Source: Coriaria nepalensis (taxonomy: Eukaryota > Streptophyta > Magnoliopsida > Cucurbitales > Coriariaceae). Taken from it: a DNA stretch of 64,000 nucleotides. Shown here in pieces: positions 1 through 10,349 of the stretch; position 1 is the stretch's first letter, and the number at the start of each line of letters is the position of its first letter. The notes beneath the pieces are model-generated. The model saw only the letters and a program-made list of their open reading frames with translations. It was not told where the DNA came from and ran no database searches. The stretch is taken from the NCBI GenBank assembly GCA_027186245.1, contig CP114493.1, forward strand, positions 9,989,501-10,053,500, in the 5' to 3' direction. Both the position numbers and the translations under genes were made by a program.

Positions 1-1437
1 TTTAATGATAAATTTTATGAATATTATAAATTTTTATTTATAAATTATCCAAAATTCATATTTAAGTCTTGTTCAGGGGTAGAATGGTACCAAGCGGCAG
101 GCTTATCCTCAGTGCACGTGCCAAGTAGACTTGAGATGAGAAGCCGACCATTTATGCACGTATTAGCTGGCATTGTTTTGATATCTGTCTCTCAACTCAC
201 TGTATGTTACAGCAAAAACAAACTGTTTAGTTTATGAAATTAATAATTTATTTAACAAAATGTTTAAAAAATAATTCAATATTCAGTAAACAAATCAATA
301 TTTCTAAAGTAAAGCTAAAAAAAAAAAAGACAGTAAGTGACACAATTCTTCTGCCTTCCATCTTCATCAACCTTCCATGTTTCAGATTCCCATAACACCG
401 CGACCACCTTACATAAATGAAGGTTGGCTACGGATTCCCACAATCTCATCAATGTTCTCTACATGCCAAACCATATCTAGCCGAGCTTCAATGCTAAAAA
501 TTTAACCATTTTTGTTTAAGATGGGACGAGATAAGGACACAGATTGAGTAATGATATTAACTTTTTTTCATTTCATTTGAGGTACAACTGCATTTAAGAG
601 AGATCTATTATGGACATATTTGAGTATCTAAGAGTGTACATCTCCTCTCAAGTGCACTTATCTCCAAAACAGAATAGAAAAGAGTTGAATCCAGAGCAGG
701 GAAAGTTATTCTTAATTTACCCAAAAAGCAACATTATTCTCTCTGTTTGTTCTCGCTAGACAGCGATTGAGAAAACAGACACTGCCCCATAGTAGTTCCT
801 TTACACCTTCCTTGGACCAATTATTGATCCTACATCATGTTTGCTTATCAATTTGTCACAAAAACTTGATACCGATCAATTTCAATCAAACCATCTTACA
901 ATTCCTATAGAGATACAAAGTACTGACAACTAAGAACTTGATATCTTGATCTACTTAAGAGACTACTTACTACCTTGGCAGTAGCAGCAGGCAGCAGGCA
1001 CCTTCTGATCAAATTCCATTACCTCATTAATTTAAAAGGGAGACAGAGCTATGACAAGAACAGAAGTAGTACTAAATCCAGCCTAATGCAAAAAATTGAA
1101 TACAAACAACTTGACATATATAAACATAATTAGACATGTTCCCCTCCTGGACTATAGTAATCTTAGTTGTATTTCTAATACTCTAATGCTTACACGTGCA
1201 TCTCCTTCAATTATTCACTGACAACCTTAATTAAACTATTATTAAAAACAGAATCTCACCAAAAGGGGAGAAGTTTCCATCAAACTCACCCTGGATTTCT
1301 TATAACTAGATCCAGATCCGCTCTTAAACCAATACACCTATATAAGTAGAAACCCACTTAAGCCACTCTGTAGCTAAATACACTTGTTAAGATTACTTAA
1401 TTCCTCATCCCCTCACTAAATATACAGAAGAAACAAA
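1..1437. other. AT-rich intergenic DNA and upstream region
   Basis: No open frame or conserved protein similarity was recognised on either strand. The stretch is AT-rich with scattered A-runs. Its right end probably contains the promoter and 5' leader of the small membrane-protein gene that starts at 1438. Confidence 0.5.
1339..1345 (+). promoter_or_regulatory. TATA box candidate
   Basis: TATATAA lies about 95 bases upstream of the ATG at 1438, a normal distance for a plant TATA box with a short leader. The assignment rests on motif and position only. Confidence 0.5.
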
Positions 1438-1815
1438 ATGGGTCGGTTTGTGTTCATGTACTTGTTCTTTGCATATGCATTTGTGTGCTTTTCAATGGCA
1501 GCTAGTGAAAACACAGAGCAGATGGTCCAGCCCAGTAGGAAACTCGGACAGCAACAGAGTGGGGGACCTGGACCAAGTGTGAGCCCAGCTGAGCCACCTC
1601 GAAATGAGGGGGAAGTGGTGCATGAATCAAAAGAAGTGATTAATTCTACAGCAGGGCATGGTATTCATCCGAGAAAACATCATAGATCCGTCGACAGGTC
1701 GGTTGCGGGAGGAGGTGTGATTTTGGGTGGTTTGGCGACAACTTTTTTGGTGTCGGTTTTTTGTTATATAAGAGCTACTGGAAGACACAAATCAGACGCT
1801 TCTCCTGCTACCTAA
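1438..1815 (+). CDS. small single-pass membrane or secreted protein, unknown function
   Basis: A single-exon frame of 125 residues. The first 22 or so residues are hydrophobic and end near small residues (FSMAAS), like a signal peptide. The middle (about 30-85) is polar, rich in Pro, Gly and Glu. A second hydrophobic stretch at about 89-111 (AGGGVILGGLATTFLVS) is followed by a short basic tail, so a type I membrane protein is likely. A TATA-like box 95 bases upstream and the start context (AAAATGG) support this start. I recognise it only as resembling plant proteins annotated as uncharacterised transmembrane proteins. No enzyme motif is visible and no function can be assigned. Confidence 0.65.
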   Translation: MGRFVFMYLFFAYAFVCFSMAASENTEQMVQPSRKLGQQQSGGPGPSVSPAEPPRNEGEVVHESKEVINSTAGHGIHPRKHHRSVDRSVAGGGVILGGLATTFLVSVFCYIRATGRHKSDASPAT

Positions 1816-1951
1816 ATAGTTACAAGTTGTATCCATTTTAATTGGGTTAGATTGAAAAATATTTATAAATAAAAATAAATAAAAAAGAATTCTGGTTGAT
1901 ACTGTAAAGTAAATGATGGACAGAATATGTGTTTCGGTATAATTTTAAATG

Positions 1952-1985
<34 letters not shown>

Positions 1986-3278
1986 TGTTGGTCGTTGTAA
2001 ACAATGCTTTGCTGGTTTTACTTCTTAGAACACCTGAATACTGAACGCTTTTGGGCTGGAAGTGTTCTGGGCCTAGTGACAAGAGTTATGGGCTTGCAGC
2101 AAAATCCACTGAAAATGGGCCTCTTTCTTTGAATTGAGAAAAAGATTCCCCCTGGCCCAAAAAAAATGTCAATTCCAAAAATAGTATAATTGTAATGTCG
2201 TTATTAATGTTACATTATTATCATGGTCCATCGTTGAAGTGCTGTAAAGCAAGAGGCCTTTATATATATATATATATATATATATCAGTTTAAGGCAAAC
2301 TACTTAAAAGATGCAGCATCAGTGATTACTCACTCAACCAGCCATCGAAATTTTGAGCAAATTTTAAGGATAAGAAAAAAAATAAAAAATTAAAAGACAT
2401 CATCATATGAAGATATCTTTTAATTCTCTCAAAAACCATTTCGGTTCCAGAAAAGCAAAATCGCTTTTCGCAAAAAGCAGAGTTTTTAGTTTTGTTCTTT
2501 TTATTTTTATTTTTATTTTACTTATAATGAAGAAAATCATACGGTCGGATTTCCACCACTTCCACGTGGCTAGCCAGTAACATACAACTGTATACCATGC
2601 GGCTATCCAACGGCAGTGCAGGCCCCCCACTAGTTGACGTTTCTGTGACGCGCGTTTGCACTTGCTTTATGTGGACCTCCTCTTCTCTCATTTGATTTGA
2701 TAGGTGTATCGACATGTCGTTTTCTAAAGGATCTGTTTAGTTTAATAGTTGGCAGTCTATATTAACAACCATGCATGTCATGAGCAGAAGGGATGAGAAC
2801 GAAGAAAAACTATTCCCTGTTTTGGTCCGACAGGATAAAGAGATAAGGTCATAAAGGTTGGGCCCTTGGTTGTGTTGTAGCCTGTAGGTATCCTAAACAA
2901 AAAGGCTACCAAAACAAGTTTTCATTACAAAGAAAAAAAAAAAAAAAAAAAACCAAGAAACGGATTTAACGTCCGGGATTATTTGTGGCAGTCAAGTATT
3001 GGAGGAGAGTTAGTGGGCCTCACATGATAAACGACTGTTCCACGTGGCGAAATCTGTTACAAAGTTTATTCAACAGGATGAGATAGAGTCTCATAAAGGG
3101 TTGAAGTGCGGCTTATATAAGGTGGGTGTGACGGTTTCATTTTCTTCTCTGAATTGCAAGCAATCTTTCACGCGTCTCTCTGTCTTCCACTTTCTTTCTC
3201 CTGCTCCCGTTCTTCTTTGTCTTCTTGTATATTTGGATCTTTTTCTTTTCTGTTTCTCGATAAATCTTTTCGTGGAAG
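1816..3278. other. intergenic DNA with simple repeats
   Basis: No gene was recognised. It holds an A18 run followed by (TA)n at 1952-1986, a (TA)n tract at about 2260-2285 and an A20 run at 2933-2952. The last 250 bases look like the promoter of the gene starting at 3279. Short frames on the minus strand in 2403-2715 overlap each other, have no recognisable similarity and are not called. Confidence 0.5.
3041..3120 (+). promoter_or_regulatory. G-box plus TATA box upstream of 3279 gene
   Basis: A perfect palindromic G-box core CACGTG at 3041-3046 lies about 70 bases upstream of TATATAA at 3114-3120, which is about 160 bases before the ATG. G-boxes are bound by bZIP and bHLH factors in ABA, stress and light responses (established knowledge). 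Stress or ABA control of this gene is an inference. Confidence 0.5.
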
Positions 3279-4565
3279 ATGGAAAGAAGCAATGAAGTCG
3301 AGTTGTCATCTCCTTCCTTCACTTCAGAGCTCTTTGGATCCAAAGAAGCTTCTCCGCCTTCGCCTGGAATTTTCGGTTCCATTTTTGCAACTCCGCCAAA
3401 GGTACGCCCGGCCTCTGTCTCCATAATTTCCTTAACTATGTAATCTTCATGATTAAACGTGATTGATTGTCCTCTCGTCTATTTAGTTTTGTGATTGTTC
3501 AATTTAGTTATGGACGTTCTGCATGTTTATTGTATGATTACGGATTTCGAGGTGGTACTGATTAAGCTTTGACGGAGGTAAAAAGAGTGCAAATGCGATC
3601 TTTATGTTTTTGTCAGTAACAGATATTGCACTTTCTTTTTCGATTTTCTACGGGTCTATAGATTGAAATTTCAATGGCATAGTTTAGCCATAGGCACAGA
3701 AGTTTGATGAACGATGTAAGTGCTTAGGGAGGGACTCTCTGTTTCTATCCTAAGTGAAATTAGGATACAAACAGACATTGACTAGCTTTATTGGTGCTGA
3801 ATGCTGATTCAGGTGGTAGGGAGGGACTCTCTGCGCTCGCAAGTCACAGAGAATAAGCAAGATTCTTCTGATCAAACATGGAATCCCAATTCTGCTCCCT
3901 CAGGTTTGCATGTTGTTCTTTAGAATCCATATCAAATTCTAGGCTAAAATGAAGAAGTAGCAAATAAATCTATTTGCTCATAATTATCTTCGAGAATAAT
4001 TATCTAAGTATATGCTCATAATTGATTGTCCCGAGCAAATTCTTCGTTTACTGCAGAAGCCAAAACTGATGGCAGTGAATGGGAAAGTCGAGGCATTAAG
4101 ATTAGAGACACGAGCTCTGTGTATCAGGATCAAAGAGCTCAACCGTGTCATTTAAGTTCGTCCATCTACTACGGCGGCCAAGATGTGTACGCTCATCCCC
4201 AAAATACTCAAAACCCAGGACTGAACTCTGCCGTGAGTATCTTTCATTATACGAACACATAACCCGTCTTTATTATGAAACCTGTCCTATCGAATATTTT
4301 TCCGACTTTGACCACAAGGGTAAATCATCTTGTTCTGTTCCTACTGTCCTTGTTTCATTCAAGGGATTTTCTGATTTGCTTCCAATTTGTCAGTTCAAGA
4401 AAGATGGGGGAGAAGATGACTCAGGCAGTGCTTCGAGAGGAAATTGGTGGCAAGGTAAGGGAGAAACAACAAAGTTTGCATCATGGAAATTACATAGTCA
4501 CCTGCTAATTTGAGGGAATAACTTTTTTTTCTTTTTAATTTTCATCAGGTTCTCTCTATTACTAA
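3279..4565 (+). CDS. small plant-conserved protein, unknown function (5 exons)
   Basis: Five exons fit: 3279-3401, 3813-3903, 4057-4232, 4394-4454 and 4549-4565, all with GT-AG junctions and matching phases, giving 155 residues. The protein is polar, with a Ser/Pro-rich start (MERSNEVELSSPSFTSELFG), a middle with SSSIYYGGQDVY and an acidic/Gly tail ending NWWQGSLYY. The conserved ends resemble a family of small uncharacterised proteins in many land plants. No domain, signal peptide or membrane segment is visible. The G-box promoter hints at stress regulation. The start is the first ATG after the TATA box that opens into the conserved N-terminus. Confidence 0.75.
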
Positions 4566-4899
4566 TATACACAGCAAGGTGTGTTATGTTCTCTCTACCT
4601 TTTGTTCTGTTGTGTAACGCTTGCTTAGCTAGTTGCATAAGTCAGAATGTGAAGCAATGTCGAAGATATGCATTACTGTTTCTTGTTTGTTATTATTGGA
4701 AATAGTATTATGATATTATTGGTTATTTGACATTCTTCGCAGACCACGCATTCATATAATAATAATTCCTTATTATTCCTCAATTTACACTCTGTTTGTC
4801 TGCTTGCGCTCGCTTGGTTAAAACTCTTCTGATGTCCCTTTTGTTTGTTAGATAAATTATAGAGAGCCAAAAAAAAAAATACAAAAATTCAAAATCAAT
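4566..4899. other. intergenic, 3' flank of upstream gene and tRNA
   Basis: Contains the likely 3' UTR of the gene ending at 4565. Near 4870-4879 an A-run reads as oligo-T on the minus strand, just downstream of the tRNA, which is the expected RNA polymerase III terminator. Confidence 0.5.
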
Positions 4900-4971
4900 C
4901 GCCGTTGCCGGGGATCGAACCCGGGTCACCCGCGTGACAGGCGGGAATACTTACCACTATACTACAACGAC
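4900..4971 (-). tRNA. trnD-GUC: tRNA-Asp (anticodon GTC)
   Basis: The minus strand folds as a full 72-nt cloverleaf: acceptor stem GTCGTTG with CAACGGC, D-arm TAGTATAGTGGTAAGTA, anticodon stem CCCGC/GCGGG around loop CTGTCAC, T-arm with GGTTCGATCCCC, and G as discriminator base. The anticodon GTC sits at 4938-4936. Internal A and B boxes are intact and an oligo-T terminator follows at 4879-4870. There is no intron and no encoded CCA, as expected for a nuclear cytosolic gene. Confidence 0.96.
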
Positions 4972-5093
4972 TTTGGTGTTAGATGCCGATAGTGAACCAT
5001 ATTAAATTACTTAATTTAATGTCGTATTGTTGAAGTTCATGTTTTACCATTAACCGACGTATCGTTACTAGTTTTGACCAAAAACATTTTAAA

Positions 5094-5280
5094 AGCCCGT
5101 TTAGCAGCAGAATGAATAGCCATCGCTCTGAAGCTAAAAGGCATAGAATACGAATATATTGCAGGGCAAGTATATATTGAAAAATGCCCGTTCCTTCTAA
5201 AATACAACCCAGTTCACAAGAAGATCCCTGTTCTCCTCCACAATGGCAAACCCATTGCAGAATCCGTCGTCACCAATCTA
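5094..5280 (+). pseudogene. tau-class glutathione S-transferase fragment
   Basis: Translation from 5122 gives [15 protein letters not shown], then [20 protein letters not shown] and [10 protein letters not shown], which are hallmark stretches of the N-terminal thioredoxin fold of plant tau GSTs, including the glutathione-binding ESV region. Only about 60 codons are present. The catalytic Ser region survives as SPFSSRM at 5094-5114, but in a different frame because about four bases are inserted before IAL. There is no start codon or conserved N-terminal strand, and similarity stops at 5280, before the all-helical domain. It is a truncated, frameshifted relic. Confidence 0.85.
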
Positions 5281-5455
5281 CTTTTTTTTGCTTTCCTTAA
5301 TGTAATACTGTTATGGGGTGCAATGGTTTGATTTTCAATAATTTTTCAGTTCATAGGCAAAGATATATGCATACTATTATTTGGTGTTAAAAACATCATC
5401 GGATCCCAAACAAGACAGCAAGATTCAAGGAAGGGAACACAACATAAATCGTAAA

Positions 5456-6237
5456 TCAATGGCGTCCGAAACTTTCATCCTTAACAACAGTAACCGGAAC
5501 AGGAGCGTTCATCACCACGTAATTGCTCACGCTCCCAAGCAAAATCCTGTTTAGAATCATAGAATGAAACTCAGTTTCATATGAGCTAATCACATACATT
5601 CAATAAAATAATAATAATAATAAAATAAAAAACTCAATAACCTTCGAATGGTGCCAAGTCCTCTGCTCCCAATCACTAGACTGTCCAGCTTCAGATCTTC
5701 AATCGCTTCGATTAGTCTCTCCCTCGGATCTCCCCAGTACAATTTTGCCACAATATTCACCTTACATGAACAAAAACCATAAGTAATCTAAGTATTTATA
5801 ACAAAGAAGGCAGAGCAACTGATCCGCTAACTAAAATTTCCTAATTACCTCTATCTGTCTTGAAGCAGTGTCGAGCAGATCAAGAACTTCGATATCTGTA
5901 GCTACATCGTACTTTTTTTGAACATCCGGCAGCTTGAACTCCGACAATGGAATCAAAGCTTCAGAGAACAAAGACAATAGAGAATCCATATTAGATGATC
6001 TAGATTCTAGAACATAAATATATGTAGATACTAGAATGAAATTATAAAAGCATGATAAGAAGATAGATGCTTACGAGAACCGGATTTATCCCAAAGGTTG
6101 CTGCTAGACTCGTGATTGATGTGGACGATGAAGAGAGTGTCTCCCTTGTCGGCCAAGTTCTCTATCGCCCATTTCAGAGCGTTCTTGCTGCTCTTTGAGA
6201 AATCCAAAGCAACCCCTATTTTCCTATCTTTCACCAT
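5456..6237 (-). CDS. universal stress protein (UspA) family protein
   Basis: Four exons in transcript order, 6237-6075, 5958-5849, 5760-5642 and 5546-5456, encode 160 residues with GT-AG introns. It starts [20 protein letters not shown], the beta1 strand and nucleotide-facing loop of UspA folds, and carries the ATP-binding signature [20 protein letters not shown] near the end, matching G-2x-G-9x-G(S/T). This is a small soluble single-domain protein of the kind induced by hypoxia, drought and other stresses (family knowledge). The start is the ATG directly before the conserved [11 protein letters not shown]; an upstream in-frame extension is low-complexity and rejected. Its position fits the Arabidopsis block that I recall holding At3g53990. 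Confidence 0.9.
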
Positions 6238-8040
6238 TTTTTTCTTTCTTTCCTTCCTTTCTTTTTGGAAGACATATATGATATATATGCATATATATAT
6301 CAAGATAAAAAAAAGTAACAGACATAGGTGATCGATCAGTTTCATCAAGAGCCGTCCACGTGTACATCGGATACCGTTTACGTTTTGATAATGCTTTTCT
6401 TCGTTGAAGCAAGGGATGTGATTTCGACTTTTCTGTGGGACCCATTATTGATCTGGCTTGCTGGCAACGCCATTATATATGCTCAATTGCTGATGCGGGA
6501 ACACCGTGACATTCCATGAACGCACGCAAGCTTTTAATGAAGAAGAAGAAGAAGAAGAATATCTACGAAGCTAACTACATGTCACTCCGGCATATCTGTC
6601 CATTAATTGGCACTTATGAATGTCGAGCTAAGGTCCTTAAGAACCAGATAAATTAAAATTAGAGGTAGATTTCATAATAAATACTTCAAAAATAATATTC
6701 TTTACTTCCATTCTATATATAGGATGGAACAGAAGGACCAACTAATCAAAAGTTTAAAGTCCCGTAATGCTGTCATTATGTTCTTTAACTTACTATTATT
6801 TTATCGTGTTCTAAATTTATTAAAATTGAAAAGAAAAAAAAAAAAAAAAGTCGTTAGCGGTTACTATAAGCTTCAAGCGCGAAGCGAACGTGGTGGGAAT
6901 GAATCCAGTGGCCCACAATCTCATATTGTGGATCGGCCCACGATCCCTCAATCTTCGCTTTATAAAAATACAAATATTAATTTTGGGCCCTAGTTACATG
7001 CTCTTTGCCGGGTGGATCCAACTATAAGTCGGACCCATATTTTTTACTCTCAGGGAGTTGGCGCGTAACTTTCAATCGCGTGAAGAGAAAAACCGTACAG
7101 GCTTTCTCTTTTTCCTTTTAATATTAATATATATATTTTCCGTTTATCGACAAAGAACCGGACATGTTGTCTAATTATTACGGTATTTGCTGACGACGTG
7201 GTTCGAATGAACCTCAGGTCAACTCCCGCCGAGACCACCGATCGAGGCTATCCAGAAATTTGAACCTAACAAGTTTATCATTTTTCTCTTCGATGAAAGA
7301 TAGTCTCTTGTGTGAGAAGGCAAGCTAATTTCAGTTGGAAAATCATTACTTTAGATTCATATATTAGGTTGAAAGGAGTTTCTCGTATTACTATCTGAAA
7401 GGTGGCACGTATAGCTTATAGTAGTGAGGGTGTAGCTCCCCCAACTTCTTCCTTTCTCCTCCAACTTCTTCCTTTTTAGTAAGTAAGTTCTGGACTATTA
7501 GCAGCTCCTACTTCCCATTCAGACTCTTCTAATGGGTGTTTTTAGAGTCAAAGGTTGGGTACTAGTTTTAGACTCTTCTAGTGGGTGATTCAGCCCAAAT
7601 TTCATGATTCGTACTTGCTCATTTGAATCAAAAAATGATACTTTAGAATAATGACGTTTATTGAAAATATAAGATATACCATACCGTCTATTTTTTCAAT
7701 CACATGATCTATTAAATATAATTTCAGTGATTTTTATATAAAAGAAATGTAAAAATCAATATAATTGATCCAAACCTTGCATAATATAATATAATATAAT
7801 ATAATTGATTTTAACCGATGAGCTCAAACAATGAATTCATATTTCAAACATGAATTCCGCTCTTCACAAATTCTTTGAAGAATAAGAAAAATAAAGAAAA
7901 AAAAAAAACACTTGACAATTAGACTTCAAAATAAAATGGCGAATCATGTGTTCACAAACTTCATCGTTATTCATCAATTAATTGCACTTTTTTAATTTCC
8001 CCCTCAAATTTCAAAACAAACAGGGAACTCGCTGGCCATT
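6238..8040. other. intergenic DNA
   Basis: No gene was recognised. It contains the likely promoter of the stress-protein gene on the left, a short (GAA)n tract at about 6540-6558, an imperfect 20-bp tandem repeat of CCAACTTCTTCCTTT at 7439-7475, a spaced repeat of GACTCTTCTAATGGGTG (about 7521 and 7571), and a (TATAA)n tract at about 7783-7803. Frames at 6724-6993 and 7982-8224 have no recognisable homology. Confidence 0.5.
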
Positions 8041-8478
8041 CTACGAACCCAACCCGGACAGCTTCTTTGAAGCCCGAGGCCTAAAACACACAGAGCCCAC
8101 CGCGTGGCCACCTACCGCCGCAAGAAAGACACCGCCGTTAAACGACATTACGGCCTGCACCAACATATACGAGAGACCACAACGCACCCCATACACCACC
8201 GTTTTCAAAACAGTCGTTACGTAACCAGCGTTAACGGAATCTATAAACTTGCAGTGAGAAAGTAACTCCACCAGTACGGCCAGAACGAAGACGAAGATCA
8301 ATGACAGAGCATACATGCCTTTGTTTCTACCAGGCCAGCCTGAAAACAGCACAATGGCGTCATAACCCCAGTAGAAGCTCGTATGCATCACCATTCTCTG
8401 GCTATGCACGCCGGAAGTAGAGTTCAGCCACGCCGCTGACGCTGACACTATATGCCGCTGAGCCTGAGACGCCGCCAT
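8041..8478 (-). CDS. Ctr/COPT-type copper transporter, COPT4-like
   Basis: A single-exon frame of 145 residues with Ctr-family layout: N-terminus with MVMHTSFYWG at 29-38, the extended start of TM1; FSGWPG at 45-50; TM1 about 56-72; a basic/polar loop; TM2 about 99-113; the SFNGGVFLA turn; and TM3 with G124xxxG128. Ctr proteins are trimers that move Cu(I). The usual MxxxM selectivity pair in TM2 should fall at 107 and 111, but here it reads V-Q-A-V-M, with Met only at 111 and another Met displaced to 105. The N-terminus also lacks a Met/His-rich cluster. This resembles Arabidopsis COPT4 (At2g37925 as I recall), described as lacking these Met motifs, and the gene order agrees. High-affinity transport is doubtful. 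Confidence 0.88.
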   Translation of the reverse strand: MAASQAQRHIVSASAAWLNSTSGVHSQRMVMHTSFYWGYDAIVLFSGWPGRNKGMYALSLIFVFVLAVLVELLSHCKFIDSVNAGYVTTVLKTVVYGVRCGLSYMLVQAVMSFNGGVFLAAVGGHAVGSVCFRPRASKKLSGLGS

Positions 8479-8810
8479 TTTAGCAGCGTCCGTTGTTTAT
8501 GTTCTGTTTCTCTCACAATGATTTGTTAGGGATCATAACAGAAATTAATACTAATTTAATGGTCCACGAATGTTCTATGATTCGGTCTGAAGCAATGTTT
8601 TGGTACGGACATGATCTACTAAAAGCCAATTACAAGATCTTCTGACGGCCTAGTTAAAAGTTGATTGATACATTGAGACACGCCTTAAGGATGATTAGAA
8701 GTTTGACCCATCCATTTAACTAAGATTTGAATTTTTACGAGCATCTAGGAGAGTATAGACCACAAGCTTGCTAGATTCTGTGGGTCCCATTTCGACTGCT
8801 AGCCTTTGGG
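8479..8810. other. intergenic DNA between copper transporter and UGT pseudogene
   Basis: Nothing recognisable. It should contain the copper-transporter promoter near 8479-8700 and the 3' flank of the broken glycosyltransferase. Confidence 0.4.
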
Positions 8811-10349
8811 TTAGGCATCTCTCTCTTTAGAATAGTCGGTCAAACTCACAATCGTTGATCTTAAGTCCTCTATCAGCTTGTCTAGATTCCTGTCGGAGGA
8901 CCCACCTTGTCTTACGCTTTCACGAGCCATGTTTGCAACCTCGTCCGTTGATTTCATCATCTCCCGCATCTTGTTCTCCATCAGATCCGTCATCATTTTA
9001 TCAATAGTAACTCTTGTCACAATACGTGTCCTTCAAATCAATACCTATTTTCCACATCTCACTTACCCCACCTGCTGTTGACTAGTTGATCACCTTGTCT
9101 GGACCAGCAAATCATCGGAACTCCAGAATAAACGGCCTCCATCGTTGAGTTCCGCCCACCGCTGGATGGGCCAGAACCTCCTCTTGCGCAGCCCATTCCA
9201 CCATGCACACTCTTTCTGAGGTACTACTGACCTCTTCAACCCTCCCCTGGACCTGGCCCAACCCACTTTCTTCGATCAAACCCGGCCCCATGACCCACAA
9301 GAATGGTTTGCCGCTATTTACCAAACCATGCCAGAACTCTAGCACCTGCTCACACGTCAGCGCGGTCAAAGTTCCGAAGCTGACATATACCGATGATCTC
9401 AACGGTTTAGAATCAAGCCACGTCATGCACGTCCTATCTTCTTTCATCAAACAAGTGTCGGATAGGACGTGGGGAGGGATTTCAGCGATGTGTGACTTGG
9501 GAAGAGCATGTACAGCCCCAATAATGTAAACTTTGGCGTAAAAAGAACGGAAGAGAGAGATTAGAGGCTCTTCTAATTGGTCAACAGTATTGACGATACG
9601 AGAATGGACCCTACTCCAGACTGAAATCTCTCCGACGAAGAGCTGCACTAACGGACTTTCGATTTCTTGTCTGAATATGGTTGGCAGATCTCGACCTAGA
9701 AAAAGTCCTTCCATCCCTGGAATGCTTGTAACGGGCCTGTCCATATACTCTTCTGCTGCCAAAAAAGTTCACTTAGTAATCTTTAGAACTTCAGTTTGAA
9801 TTACAAACTTTAACATGCACACCTCGTACGAACTTACGTAGTTTATTACAAACCTCGAAGAGGAATGTGTCCTGATTCTATAAACGTGGGAAGATGTGTG
9901 AGTGCCCATATAGTGCATATGCTTTGACTGTGAAAAAGAATGGTGAGAGTCTCCAGCTCTTAACCGACATCAATGGCGAAACACATCAAATCGTCAGCTA
10001 TGATGCAAGTAGGCGGATCAGTTTTGAGAGAAGCCGCAATCAGTTCTCTGAAGAGCGGCTTCATCACAGTCCGAGAGTTGAAGAAAAGTTGACCAGCTTG
10101 AGAGCCAGAGCGCGGGTGATCAAGTGGAAGGCCGTCTGAGATGGACAGGAAGTGTAGTTCGGGAAAAATATTTGGATAAACTGGTAGGTCGGTGACACGC
10201 TGGAGATGGGATTGGCTGTGGTCTGATTTGACGAAGGTGACGTGGAAGCCAGCGTGACAGAGAAGCTTACCCAGGTTGAGCATTAGCTTTACGTGTCTAG
10301 AGAAAGGGAAGGGGAGGAGAATGACGTGAGGATCTCGTTTCTTGTCCAT
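8811..10349 (-). pseudogene. UDP-glycosyltransferase pseudogene (GT1, UGT709/UGT85-like)
   Basis: The minus strand covers a whole plant family-1 UGT: MDKKRDPHVILLPFPFSRHV at the start (10349), then intron 1 after PTFIESGHIPLR, EEYMDRPVTSIPGMEG, YVSFGTLTALT, VEWAAQEEVLAHPAVGG and C-terminal LIEDLRSTIVSL. It is closest in style to 7-deoxyloganetic acid glucosyltransferase-like enzymes. Several lesions disable it: a TAA at 9962-9960 after AIDVG, a deletion of about 22 bases near 9152 that removes the FLTHSGW part of the PSPG sugar-donor box, a one-base insertion near NSR, and another frameshift before VTIDKMMTDL. The acceptor-domain start motif HVILLPFP is intact. It is an unprocessed pseudogene, since the family intron is kept. 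Sequencing error alone is an unlikely explanation for so many lesions. Confidence 0.9.

Noticed and set aside
6724..6993. 89-codon frame containing a Lys run
   Set aside because: It spans an A-rich tract, has no homology I recognise, and lies in intergenic DNA.
9203..9529. 108-codon + strand frame
   Set aside because: Antisense shadow of the UGT pseudogene, which is clearly coding-like on the minus strand.
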